From Maridesulfovibrio sp. (GTDB lineage Bacteria > Desulfobacterota > Desulfovibrionia > Desulfovibrionales > Desulfovibrionaceae), in NCBI RefSeq assembly GCF_963678865.1, contig NZ_OY787459.1:2136501-2200500 (forward strand): a DNA stretch of 64,000 bases. The letters run 5' to 3'. A program made the position numbers and the translations under genes. Positions 9,022 to 17,280 of the stretch are shown piece after piece; within the stretch, counting starts at the first letter, position 1; each line of letters starts with the position of its first letter. The notes beneath the pieces were generated by a model. It saw only the letters and a program-made list of their open reading frames with translations, searched no databases and was not told the origin of the DNA.

Positions 9022-10251
9022 ATGAAAAAACCTCATCTATCCATAATCATCCCTGTCCTTAATCTGTGGGAAATGACCGCAGAATGCCTGAAAAGCATCA
9101 AGACCCATACTCCAGGAAGTTTTTACGAAGTCATCGTGGTTGATAACGGTTCGGATGACGAAACCTCTGCGGAGTGTCCACTGCTTGCTGAAGCCCTTTT
9201 TGAAGATCGGTATCAATACATCCGGCTGCCCGAGAACATCAACTTCGGTCCGGCCTGTAACCGTGGAGCTCAGGCGGCGGAAGGAGCTCTGCTGTTTTTT
9301 CTTAACAACGACACCCTGCTAACAAAAAACTGGTTCAAATACCTGCTTGAAGCATTCAGGCATAATCCAAGAGTAATGGGCTGCAGCCCCCTATGCCTGT
9401 TTCCTGAAAACGACAGGATACAACACCTCGGTATCGCTTTTGATGGCGGACTGAATGTTCGCCACCCCTATTTCCTGTTCCCCGGCGACCACCCGGTTAC
9501 GCACAGAAAACGAACTTTTCAGGCCTTAAGCGCGGCAGCATTTATGACTCCGGCAAACGTATTCAATGAGCTGGGAGGATTCTTCCCGGAGTATATCAAC
9601 GGCTTTGAAGACATGGACCTCTGTTGCCGCATAAGAAAAAAACGGGGAATACTGGTTCAGGAGAATAGAAGTGTCATCTATCACTGGGCCAGCAAGACTC
9701 CGGGACGCAATAAATTTGATGCCCACAACAGCAGGTTGATCAACAAGCGTTGTCCCGGTTTATTCACCCCGGACCTGCACAAAATAATTCTGGAAGACGG
9801 TTTCCGTTGCGAGCTTACCCCCTGGCTGGAGATGATCCTACGGGATCCGGACGAGATACGCATGGCGGAGCTGGACCTCCTGTCCGGAGAAGAAGAGCTG
9901 GCTGAAGCCCTGCACAAATATCCGCTTTGGGAAAACGGTTATGACAGACTCGCAGCTCTCTACGAGCAGGACGGTAGGATTTCCAAGGCTGCAGACATAC
10001 TTTTTTATGGCACATCAATGTTTCCCGCAGCGGACAGGCTTGCCCGCTTGGCCGATCTGGCTGAAAAATCCGGTGCGGATAATATCTCACGCCAATCCCG
10101 AGCCAAAATAACCAGCATAAAAAATACCCTTGCCGCCCCGGAGGGAATACTCAGGCAGGCCCAGGACCTCATGGGCTGGGCTCTGGAAAACAAAGATCGG
10201 GAATTAGCCGCAATTTACAAGAAGTGGATACAGGAATACAACAAGAACTAA
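9022..10251 (+). CDS. Family 2 glycosyltransferase with C-terminal helical repeats
   Basis: A GT-A fold glycosyltransferase of 409 aa. The start of the fold is LSIIIPVLNLWEMTAECLKS, with nucleotide-sugar contacts at VVDNGSDDET and the DxD-like FFLNNDT; GGFFPEYINGFEDMDLC is the acceptor-site ED motif typical of rhamnosyl-type GT2 enzymes. From about residue 270 the protein becomes helical with TPR-like spacing (EEELAEALHKYPLWENGYDRL, GRISKAADILFYGTSMFPAA). The start is taken at the ATG at 9022; an in-frame TTG at 9013 is less likely. It is probably cytoplasmic and cooperates with the next glycosyltransferase in making a surface glycan or modifying a protein. Confidence 0.85.
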   Translation: MKKPHLSIIIPVLNLWEMTAECLKSIKTHTPGSFYEVIVVDNGSDDETSAECPLLAEALFEDRYQYIRLPENINFGPACNRGAQAAEGALLFFLNNDTLLTKNWFKYLLEAFRHNPRVMGCSPLCLFPENDRIQHLGIAFDGGLNVRHPYFLFPGDHPVTHRKRTFQALSAAAFMTPANVFNELGGFFPEYINGFEDMDLCCRIRKKRGILVQENRSVIYHWASKTPGRNKFDAHNSRLINKRCPGLFTPDLHKIILEDGFRCELTPWLEMILRDPDEIRMAELDLLSGEEELAEALHKYPLWENGYDRLAALYEQDGRISKAADILFYGTSMFPAADRLARLADLAEKSGADNISRQSRAKITSIKNTLAAPEGILRQAQDLMGWALENKDRELAAIYKKWIQEYNKN

Positions 10252-10308
10252 GGCCGCTTAAGGAAGCTCCCGGACCATTAAAAATTTCAGGATTATGGAG
10301 AACCAATT

Positions 10309-11223
10309 GTGAATAAAACCGAAGAGAATATTCCTTTCTTCTCCATCCTGATGAGTACCTACAATCGCGCAGATCTTCTTCCAAGGGCGATCCGTTCCAT
10401 AAAAAAACAATTGCTGCCGAACTGGGAACTGATCCTTGTCAACGACGGAGGTGAGGACATCTCCCATATCGTCAAATCCTTTTTCGACAAACGCATCAGG
10501 CTTGTGAACCTTGAAGACAATGCAGGTAAATCAGCCGCCATAAATATTGCCTATAAACATTCCAAAGGTGAATATATCGCCTACCTTGATGATGACGATG
10601 AATGGCTGCCCAATCACCTGCAGACCCACTACGACTTTATCCTAAACCACCCGGAAGCCATGGTCAGCCATTCGAACGCCTGCAGGGTGGACGTGGAAAA
10701 AAAACGCAGCGGTGAAGAAATTATAATTTCCCGGCACCTGATTTATTGCAACCCGGTCTCTTTTAAAGAACTCATCAAGAAAAACGGAATAACTTGGCTC
10801 TCCGTAGTCCATAAGCGTGAATGTTTTGAGACGGTTGGCGGACTCGACGAGCGCCTTCAAGTTCTGGTTGATTTCGACTTATGGCGCAGGATGTCAATGT
10901 TATACCGGTTCCACCATATACCGGTGCATACCGGGAACTATTACATCCACCGACAGGTCGACCAGCAGATAACAGGATTGGCTGTAAAAAATCCGCTCCG
11001 ATTTCACGCCGCCGCAGTGCTTGTACAGCGAAAAAAAGTGCCGCCGGAATTAAAAGCACGTTACTGCAGGGAGCTGCAGGCCGCCCGTGCAGAAGCATAT
11101 AAGTTGTTCCTTCAGGCTCGGGCAGATCAATTTATGAGCGCTGGCAATGAAAAGAGGTGCGCCGCTTCGCTTGCCTTGGCTGAAAAAATCGGGAAGAAGC
11201 AGAGCCGGGCAGAACCAGCCTAG
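10309..11223 (+). CDS. Family 2 glycosyltransferase
   Basis: A 304-aa GT2 enzyme: FFSILMSTYNRADLLPRAIR opens the fold, LILVNDGGED binds the nucleotide, and IAYLDDDDEWLPNH is the DxD metal site. VGGLDERLQVLVDFDLW is the conserved acceptor-side element. The start is GTG at 10309 with GGAG nine bases upstream. A basic, helical C-terminal stretch (about 240-300) follows the catalytic domain. It lies 57 nt after the other glycosyltransferase on the same strand and is probably co-transcribed with it. The sugar donor and acceptor cannot be inferred. Confidence 0.85.
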   Translation: MNKTEENIPFFSILMSTYNRADLLPRAIRSIKKQLLPNWELILVNDGGEDISHIVKSFFDKRIRLVNLEDNAGKSAAINIAYKHSKGEYIAYLDDDDEWLPNHLQTHYDFILNHPEAMVSHSNACRVDVEKKRSGEEIIISRHLIYCNPVSFKELIKKNGITWLSVVHKRECFETVGGLDERLQVLVDFDLWRRMSMLYRFHHIPVHTGNYYIHRQVDQQITGLAVKNPLRFHAAAVLVQRKKVPPELKARYCRELQAARAEAYKLFLQARADQFMSAGNEKRCAASLALAEKIGKKQSRAEPA

Positions 11224-11326
11224 CCAAGCATGCACAGAAACTCACAATTGCCATTTGAAGACTCAGGCCGTAAGCTAAGTGGGCCTTGTGAGTATAGGCA
11301 AATGCATGACAAGTGAGGGGACTACT

Positions 11327-12742
11327 GTGTTCAAACTGAATATACGCCAGAAAATCATCATCGGAATTATCATTTTTTCATTCTGCTTCGGCTGTTTGGG
11401 GCTGCTTTCTTATTTAAACACCCTGCAACTGGAAAATGAAGTCCTGCTGATTGAGCGAAGCGATGACTTGAGTAATCTCATCCTTGAAATCCGCAGCATT
11501 GAAAAAAACTATCTTTTGTATCGAGATCCTGCCCTTTTCTCACTTGGACTGGAGTACCTTAATCATGCTGACAGCCTGCTGCAAAAACTTGTGAAAGAAT
11601 TTAATAAAATTGACAAGATACAAAGTGGAGAAAAACTAAAAGAAAGTCTGAACCATTACAGAGAACTGATCATCCAGCTTGAATCAACTCCGGGGATATC
11701 ATCCGACACGGACAACAAAATAAACGCACATCTTCGTGAAACCGGACAAAAAATGGTGGAACTATCCAAGGAAATCTCCAATTTTGAGCGGGAAAACATT
11801 CTCAGCATCAACCGCAATCTCCGCTCCAACCTGACTCTGTCCATGATCGGAATTGCCGCGGTAATCACGGCTCTTGTCGTGTTCTTCAGTTCCAACATCC
11901 TCAAACCTCTTCGCGAAGTACAGCAAGCAACCCGTAAGATTTCTCAAGGGACTTTCAAGGCCCTCCCGATCAAGAATTCTCACGATGAAATCCAGCAGGT
12001 GTTCGCAGCGCTGAATTCCATGGTGGAACAGCTGGTTAAACGCCGCCGCCAGTTGGTGCAGGCCCAGAAACTCTCATCCATTGGAACGCTTTCTTCAGGG
12101 ATTGCCCACCAGTTGAACAACCCCCTGAACAATATTTCAACATCATGCCAGATTCTTGAAGAACGCCAAAAAGGCAAGGATGAGCTGGCAGACAGAATGA
12201 TGAGCAACATTATGCAGGAAACCCTGCGGGCGAGGGATATTGTCAAAGGGCTGCTTGAGTTTTCAAGGGAAAACGAATATTCACCGGGACCTATCGAGAT
12301 CGGAGTAATCATGAAATCGGCTGTGGACCTTGTTTCCAGTCAGGTGCCGTCCAATATTTCCCTTTCCATGGATATTCCTGAACACATCATTGTCTACGCT
12401 GACCGCCGCAAAATACAGGAAGCATTCATCAACCTGCTTATTAACGCAATTCAGGCCATTGCAGACTGTCCCGGTTCAATAAACATCACCGCCGAAACAG
12501 ACAAGACCAACACTGTCATCAAAGTAAAAGATACAGGGCAAGGCATGTCCCCTGAAATAATGGAACGTATTTTTGATCCCTTTTTCTCAACCAAGGAAGT
12601 CGGACAGGGAACAGGGCTGGGACTGTACATCGTATACGGAATTATAGAAAAACATCAGGGAAGTATCAGGGCTGAAAGCAGTCCGGGGCAAGGAACCACC
12701 TTTCACATCACCCTGCCTCTCGATACGGAGCATCAAGTATGA
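11327..12742 (+). CDS. HAMP sensor histidine kinase
   Basis: A 471-aa membrane histidine kinase. TM1 covers about residues 8-28 (IIIGIIIFSFCFGCLGLLSY), a roughly 140-residue helical periplasmic sensor follows, then TM2 (LSMIGIAAVITALVVFFSS), HAMP, and a HisKA domain with the phospho-His in SGIAHQLNNPLNN. The HATPase has the N box FINLLINAIQAI, the G1 box DTGQGMS and the G2 box GQGTGLGLYIV. The residue after the phospho-His is Gln, where Glu is usual. The start is GTG at 11327 with GAGGGG upstream; the open frame extends back to 11279 without signal. It overlaps the following response regulator by 4 nt, so the two form a cognate pair. Confidence 0.9.
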   Translation: MFKLNIRQKIIIGIIIFSFCFGCLGLLSYLNTLQLENEVLLIERSDDLSNLILEIRSIEKNYLLYRDPALFSLGLEYLNHADSLLQKLVKEFNKIDKIQSGEKLKESLNHYRELIIQLESTPGISSDTDNKINAHLRETGQKMVELSKEISNFERENILSINRNLRSNLTLSMIGIAAVITALVVFFSSNILKPLREVQQATRKISQGTFKALPIKNSHDEIQQVFAALNSMVEQLVKRRRQLVQAQKLSSIGTLSSGIAHQLNNPLNNISTSCQILEERQKGKDELADRMMSNIMQETLRARDIVKGLLEFSRENEYSPGPIEIGVIMKSAVDLVSSQVPSNISLSMDIPEHIIVYADRRKIQEAFINLLINAIQAIADCPGSINITAETDKTNTVIKVKDTGQGMSPEIMERIFDPFFSTKEVGQGTGLGLYIVYGIIEKHQGSIRAESSPGQGTTFHITLPLDTEHQV

Positions 12743-14082
12743 TCAACCATGCCAATATTCTCATTGTTGAAGACGAGGCAATAGCCCGCGAAAACCTTGC
12801 CCATGTCATGACCGCAGAAGGACACACTGCAACTGCAGTCGGTTCAGGCACGGAAGCCTTGCAGAAAATCGGCAAACAGGACTTCGAGCTGGTGCTGACC
12901 GACCTGATGCTTCCGGGTATGAACGGCATAGAGCTTCTTGAACATATCAAAGAAATCCAGCCTTCAACACAGGTCATAGTCATAACCGGACATGCCACAG
13001 TCGATACTGCGGTAATCGCCATGCAGAAGGGAGCACATTCATATATCGCCAAGCCTCTCCATCTTGATGAGCTGCGGGCGCAGGTCCATAAGGCTTTGGA
13101 AAGGCAGGCTCTCTCCGTGGAAGTCCTGCGCTTGAGGCAGGTTCTGGAAGAAGGGAAACAGGACTTTCCCCTTGTGGGCCAAAGTGATCAGATCTCCAAA
13201 CTGAAAAAAACCATTGAACAATTGGCGCACATGGACTGCAACGTCCTCATTCAGGGAGAAACAGGGACTGGTAAGGAACTTATCGCCCGCGGAATCCATA
13301 TGCTCAGTCCCCGTTCACAGGAACGCTTCATGGCCATCAACTGCGGAACATTCACAGCGGAATTGATGGATAAAGAACTTTTCGGCCATGAAAAGGAAGC
13401 CTTCACCGGAGCCCAGCGCGGGCAGAAAGGCATCCTTGAAGTTGCCACCGGAGGAACTGTTTTCTTCGATGAAATGAGCGAACTGCCCCTGAACATGCAG
13501 GTCAAACTGCTGCGGGTACTGCAGGAGAGAAACTTTCTGCGGGTTGGCGGAACTCAGGAAATCCCGGTTGATATCCGTGTCGTATCCGCAACAAACTGCG
13601 ACCTAAAGGAAGAGGTTGAAAACGGCACCTTCCGTCAGGACCTGTTTTACCGTTTGAACGTGGTAACCCTTTCCGCCCCACCCTTGCGGGAACACAGAGA
13701 GGACATACCGGTACTTATCGGTCACTTTCTGGAAAAGCACCGTTCCGACACTCAGTCCATCGATACGATTTCACAGGAAACACTTGATATCCTGATGAAC
13801 TATTCCTTTCCGGGAAACGTCCGTGAACTGGAGAACATTTCGCAGCGGGCTCTGGCACTGGCTCGAGGCACGGTATTCTCGCCGGACCTTCTGCCCGAGG
13901 AAATCCGCAACATCGCCCGCAACAAGCCACTGCGGACACTGGAAGAAGTGGAGCGTGACCATATTGGAAAAGTCATGCTGGCCACTAACGGCAACAAGAC
14001 TCAGGCAGCCAAAATACTGGGAATTGACCGTGTTTCCTTATGGCGGAAAATGAAACGGCTCGGACTTGATAAAAAAAACTAA
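12739..14082 (+). CDS. Sigma-54-dependent response regulator (NtrC family)
   Basis: A 447-aa NtrC-type activator. The receiver domain (about 5-118) has acidic residues in IVEDEA, the phospho-acceptor Asp in LVLTDLMLPG and Lys in AKPLHL. The AAA+ domain (about 145-375) has Walker A GETGTGKE and Walker B VFFDEMSE. A Fis-type HTH lies at the end (GNKTQAAKILGIDRVSLWRK). The sigma-54-contacting loop reads EAFTGA at residues 220-225 (13396-13413) where GAFTGA is the norm. It is translationally coupled to the upstream kinase and meets the Lon-like gene tail-to-tail, the two stop codons overlapping. Possible targets are the inverted repeats at 16400-16490 before the permease genes (inference). Confidence 0.92.
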   Translation: MINHANILIVEDEAIARENLAHVMTAEGHTATAVGSGTEALQKIGKQDFELVLTDLMLPGMNGIELLEHIKEIQPSTQVIVITGHATVDTAVIAMQKGAHSYIAKPLHLDELRAQVHKALERQALSVEVLRLRQVLEEGKQDFPLVGQSDQISKLKKTIEQLAHMDCNVLIQGETGTGKELIARGIHMLSPRSQERFMAINCGTFTAELMDKELFGHEKEAFTGAQRGQKGILEVATGGTVFFDEMSELPLNMQVKLLRVLQERNFLRVGGTQEIPVDIRVVSATNCDLKEEVENGTFRQDLFYRLNVVTLSAPPLREHREDIPVLIGHFLEKHRSDTQSIDTISQETLDILMNYSFPGNVRELENISQRALALARGTVFSPDLLPEEIRNIARNKPLRTLEEVERDHIGKVMLATNGNKTQAAKILGIDRVSLWRKMKRLGLDKKN

Positions 14083-16127
14083 TTCAGGGCAGCTTCCAAA
14101 GCGTCTTCCAGTCGGGAGACCAGTCTGATTTCCAGCCCGGACAAAACCTCGTCCTCAAGCTGACTTACGACCTGCCCGCATTTCTCCGGCAGGACAACGG
14201 TACTGATCCCGGCCCTGACTGCAGCCATGACCTTCTCTCGCACGCCTCCCACCGGCAGGACATCGCCATGTAATGATATCTCGCCGCTGAAGGCCATATC
14301 CTGCGGTACGCTACGCCCTGTGAGCTGCGAAAGAATCGCCACGGCAATGGTCACTCCTGCGGAAGGTCCTTCCTTGGTTATCGATCCGGCAGGAATATGG
14401 ACATGAATATCCGATGATTCAAAAAAGTCCTCGGAAAGACCGAACTTGCAGGCATTGCTCCGCAAAAAACTCAGGGCCGTCTGGGCTGATTCTCTGAGCA
14501 CTTCCCCAAGTGAACCGGTAAGAAGCAAATTCTTGCTTCCGTGCATACGGACCGCTTCAACAAAAATAATTTCCCCCCCGTTTTCAGACCAGACCAGACC
14601 GGTGGCTACCCCGGTCTTCAAAGTTCGCCCTACAGTTGCGCTGAAATGAGGCGCCGGACCCATCAATTCTATCAATCCGGTCTCATCCACATGCAATATA
14701 TCTGAGTGATCCTGTTCATCCAGCCTTCTCTTAGCCAGCTTCCGGCAGAGGGCGGCAATCTGTTTATCCAGTCCCCGCAATCCCGACTCACGGGTATATT
14801 CAGCAATAAGCTTTTTCAGGCCGTCTGCGGAAACATCCACCTCATTCAAGGAAAAACCATGTTTCAATAATTGGGCCGGGAGCATGAAATTTTTTGCTAT
14901 GTTAAATTTTTCTCCGGGAGTGTAGCTTGAGAATTCTATCATTTCCATACGGTCCCGCAATGGTCCCGGTATGCGCTCCACAATATTGGCTGTAGCAATG
15001 AAAAGCACACCCGAAAGATCAAAAGGCAGCCCCAGATAATTATCCACAAAACCTGAATTCTGCTGCGGATCAAGAATTTCCAGAAGAACAGATGTCGCGT
15101 CACCTTGAAAATTCTGGATTATTTTATCAAGCTCATCAAGCATGATAACCGGGTTGCGGACTCCAGCCTTCTGGATACTTTGAAGAATACGCCCGGACAT
15201 GGCCCCCACATAAGTTCTCCGGTGACCGCGAAGCTCTGACTCATCCCGCAATCCGGCCAGGGACATGCATATAAATTTGCGTCCCATCGCTTCAGCAATG
15301 GCCCGGCCGATGGAAGTTTTCCCGGTTCCGGGAGGGCCGTTGAAACAAAGGACCGGTCCCTGCAATCCCTGCAGCCGCTGATTGCGTCCTAACAGATCCT
15401 GCACATATTCGCGCAAACGGGTAAGATTCACGGGCTTGCCGAGATACTGGTCGGCACCGTTTTTCATGGCTTCGACTGCCGTCTTAACAGTGGCATACCC
15501 GGTAAGCATGATAACCCCGGTATCCGGCCAGCGGCTGCGCAGGACTTCCAATAGTTCAAGACCGTCCATGCCGTCCATCTTGAGGTCGGTAATCACGATA
15601 TCTGCAGGTTCTTCCTCCATGGCGGCTACTGCCTCCAGACCGTTACCCACAGTCCTGACCGAAAAACCTTCATGTTCAAATATTATGGATAAATTTTCAC
15701 GGGCAATAATCTCATCATCGGCGATAATCAGGTTCGGGCTGATCCGGCTGCGCAGATTCTTGACTGCGAGAAATTCCAGAATTCGCTCCTTTACATTGTT
15801 CAGCCCGTAATGGCGGGCATCAAGAATATCCGCCGCCTTTTGAGTATCAAGATCATCTTTCGTTGTTTCATTCCACGGCAAAGAAAGTATGAATTCCAAA
15901 TATGCATGGGAAATGGAAAACTCGGGAGAGGTACTCTCGGTCTTGCGAAGACGTTCACATTCATCACGGGCGACTTCCAGAATATTATCGGGAAGCTCAG
16001 CGGACTCAACCCGGCTGCAGATCTCATCAGCCACGCTTTCAGTCACATTCTCAGGCCCGGCGTGCGCATCGGTAATATTCTCTTCAGGCCGCGTCTTTTC
16101 GACATTCTTTCTACCAAACCATTTCAT
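14079..16127 (-). CDS. Lon-type ATP-dependent protease with an internal response-regulator receiver domain
   Basis: A 682-aa protein. It lacks the roughly 200-residue N-terminal substrate-binding domain of Lon but keeps the pre-AAA helices (about 35-125, with SLPWNE and HYGLNNVKERILEFLAV). A complete CheY-like receiver is inserted at about 132-248 (ADDE at 136-139, phospho-acceptor D181, T209, K231), exactly where canonical Lon passes into its Walker A strand. Then come AAA+ (GPPGTGKTS at 264-272, Walker B ending D331/E332) and the protease domain with the Ser-Lys dyad S589 (KEGPSAG) and K632, 43 apart as in E. coli Lon. The Shine-Dalgarno CGGAGG precedes the ATG by six bases. It converges on a two-component pair, so phosphorylation by that kinase is a reasonable inference. 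Confidence 0.9.
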   Translation of the reverse strand: MKWFGRKNVEKTRPEENITDAHAGPENVTESVADEICSRVESAELPDNILEVARDECERLRKTESTSPEFSISHAYLEFILSLPWNETTKDDLDTQKAADILDARHYGLNNVKERILEFLAVKNLRSRISPNLIIADDEIIARENLSIIFEHEGFSVRTVGNGLEAVAAMEEEPADIVITDLKMDGMDGLELLEVLRSRWPDTGVIMLTGYATVKTAVEAMKNGADQYLGKPVNLTRLREYVQDLLGRNQRLQGLQGPVLCFNGPPGTGKTSIGRAIAEAMGRKFICMSLAGLRDESELRGHRRTYVGAMSGRILQSIQKAGVRNPVIMLDELDKIIQNFQGDATSVLLEILDPQQNSGFVDNYLGLPFDLSGVLFIATANIVERIPGPLRDRMEMIEFSSYTPGEKFNIAKNFMLPAQLLKHGFSLNEVDVSADGLKKLIAEYTRESGLRGLDKQIAALCRKLAKRRLDEQDHSDILHVDETGLIELMGPAPHFSATVGRTLKTGVATGLVWSENGGEIIFVEAVRMHGSKNLLLTGSLGEVLRESAQTALSFLRSNACKFGLSEDFFESSDIHVHIPAGSITKEGPSAGVTIAVAILSQLTGRSVPQDMAFSGEISLHGDVLPVGGVREKVMAAVRAGISTVVLPEKCGQVVSQLEDEVLSGLEIRLVSRLEDALEAALN

Positions 16128-16399
16128 AAGAATCCTCCGGATAAATCTTGTCTGTCCACCCTGAACCGAACGCTATACACAAATAGGCTTAGGAGCTGGT
16201 CATTCAATATCATTAAAGTTTAGCCCTGTTAACGTTGCACATTGAAACAAGACAAGCAGAACATGTTCTTTTTTGCACAATCTATCTCAATTTATATATA
16301 AGTCATTAATATAAAAGCTTTTCTAAAAAATAAACTTTTCATATGCTTTTAATACAGCCTTAAAAGCACCCAAACAAGGTCACAAAAGCAAGTAATCTT

Positions 16400-16414
16400 G
16401 TTGCAAATAGCAAC
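16400..16414. promoter_or_regulatory. Inverted repeat GTTGC-N5-GCAAC, copy 1
   Basis: A perfect 5-bp inverted repeat around AAATA. It is nearly identical to the copy at 16476-16490 and centred 76 bp from it, about 215 bp before the start of the downstream gene. Size, symmetry and pairing suit upstream sites of an NtrC-type activator; the nearest candidate is the response regulator at 12739-14082. The role is inferred. Confidence 0.5.
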
Positions 16415-16475
16415 GCACTGTTCCGCACTTTTCTGACCAACCCCACCTGAAATAGCCCTTAACAAATTTTATGCC

Positions 16476-16490
16476 GTTGCGAATAGCAAC
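16476..16490. promoter_or_regulatory. Inverted repeat GTTGC-N5-GCAAC, copy 2
   Basis: This is the same inverted repeat as copy 1, with GAATA as the spacer, so 14 of 15 bases agree. It lies about 140 bp upstream of the stress-protein-like gene. The pair probably forms an operator or enhancer. Confidence 0.5.
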
Positions 16491-16628
16491 ACGCAAAAAA
16501 CTACACGAAAGAACACTTTTATATAAACATCTGATTTCATGGCACTTTTTACATAAAAAATCCTTGGCATGGATATTGATCCATGTGGGAGCAAGTTCAA
16601 AGGAAGGAAATAACAATCAGGAGGAACC

Positions 16629-17240
16629 ATGGCCACAGAACAAGGATTTTTCGGTCTTTTGGAACGCTATTATGCAACAAAGGCGGCGAATCAATGCAAT
16701 ACCTGCAATGTTGGCGCATGGGCCATCAACCGGGATCAAACAACAAATGACCCCAAAGATAGGGAGGTTTTCTTGAAAACTTTATTAAACCGCTTTCTGA
16801 ATAACAGTGGAAAATCTGAAGTTTCCCAAGAGGAAAACAACGAACTGGTAAACAACCTTTCTGAATGCACCTGCGAAGGCGGAAAAATCCTTGTAGTAAG
16901 CAAGGGTGCTGCTTTCTCCGGCAAAGTAGTCAACTACGCAGTAGAAATGGCAGCAAGAACCCAGAGCAGCCTCATCGCCTTGAACCTTGATGAACGTGGT
17001 TCTGATTTCAACAATTTCTGTTCCCAATCCGAAGAGAACATCTCTCATTTCTCAGCAAAAGCAGAGGAAGCAGGCCTTCTCTTTGCCCATGTTGTGAAAC
17101 AGGGAGCCGAAGATTCCGTTGTGGCCGAACTTCATAATCAGGATAAAAAGCTGCGGTATGTAATGGAAGACGTTGCACGCAACAAATCTGCTAGCGCGGC
17201 TATTCCGGTATATACACGAGCGACACTTAGAGTCGGGTAA
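16629..17240 (+). CDS. Universal-stress-protein-like protein with Cys-containing N-terminus
   Basis: A 203-aa soluble protein. Residues about 85-170 resemble a UspA fold: KILVVSKGAAFSGKVVNYAVEMA, then SLIALNLDERG and an alpha/beta continuation. The first 80 residues are not recognisable but include NQCNTCN and SECTCEG, which could bind metal or be redox-active. CAGGAGG lies four bases before the ATG. It is 40 nt upstream of the SLC13 permease and probably co-transcribed, so it may modulate that transporter. The nucleotide-binding glycine pattern of classical UspA is not obvious, so the family call is tentative. Confidence 0.55.
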   Translation: MATEQGFFGLLERYYATKAANQCNTCNVGAWAINRDQTTNDPKDREVFLKTLLNRFLNNSGKSEVSQEENNELVNNLSECTCEGGKILVVSKGAAFSGKVVNYAVEMAARTQSSLIALNLDERGSDFNNFCSQSEENISHFSAKAEEAGLLFAHVVKQGAEDSVVAELHNQDKKLRYVMEDVARNKSASAAIPVYTRATLRVG

Positions 17241-17280
17241 CCCGCACTTTTTGCTGTTTTCATAGATAAAAGGGATACTT

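Larger units (their letters stand above)
16128..16628. other. AT-rich divergent intergenic region between the Lon-like gene and the permease operon
   Basis: About 500 nt without a convincing gene. It holds the promoter regions of both divergent transcription units, the two inverted repeats annotated separately, and a poorer third copy at 16234-16248 (GTTGC-N5-GAAAC). Two -24-like TGGCA elements at 16540 and 16565 lack a proper -12 GC, so I do not annotate a sigma-54 promoter here. Confidence 0.6.

Noticed and set aside
16540..16580. Sigma-54 promoter before the stress-protein-like gene (TGGCAC at 16540 and TGGCAT at 16565)
   Set aside because: Neither has GC at the -12 position (ACATA and TTGAT instead), so I left it unannotated.
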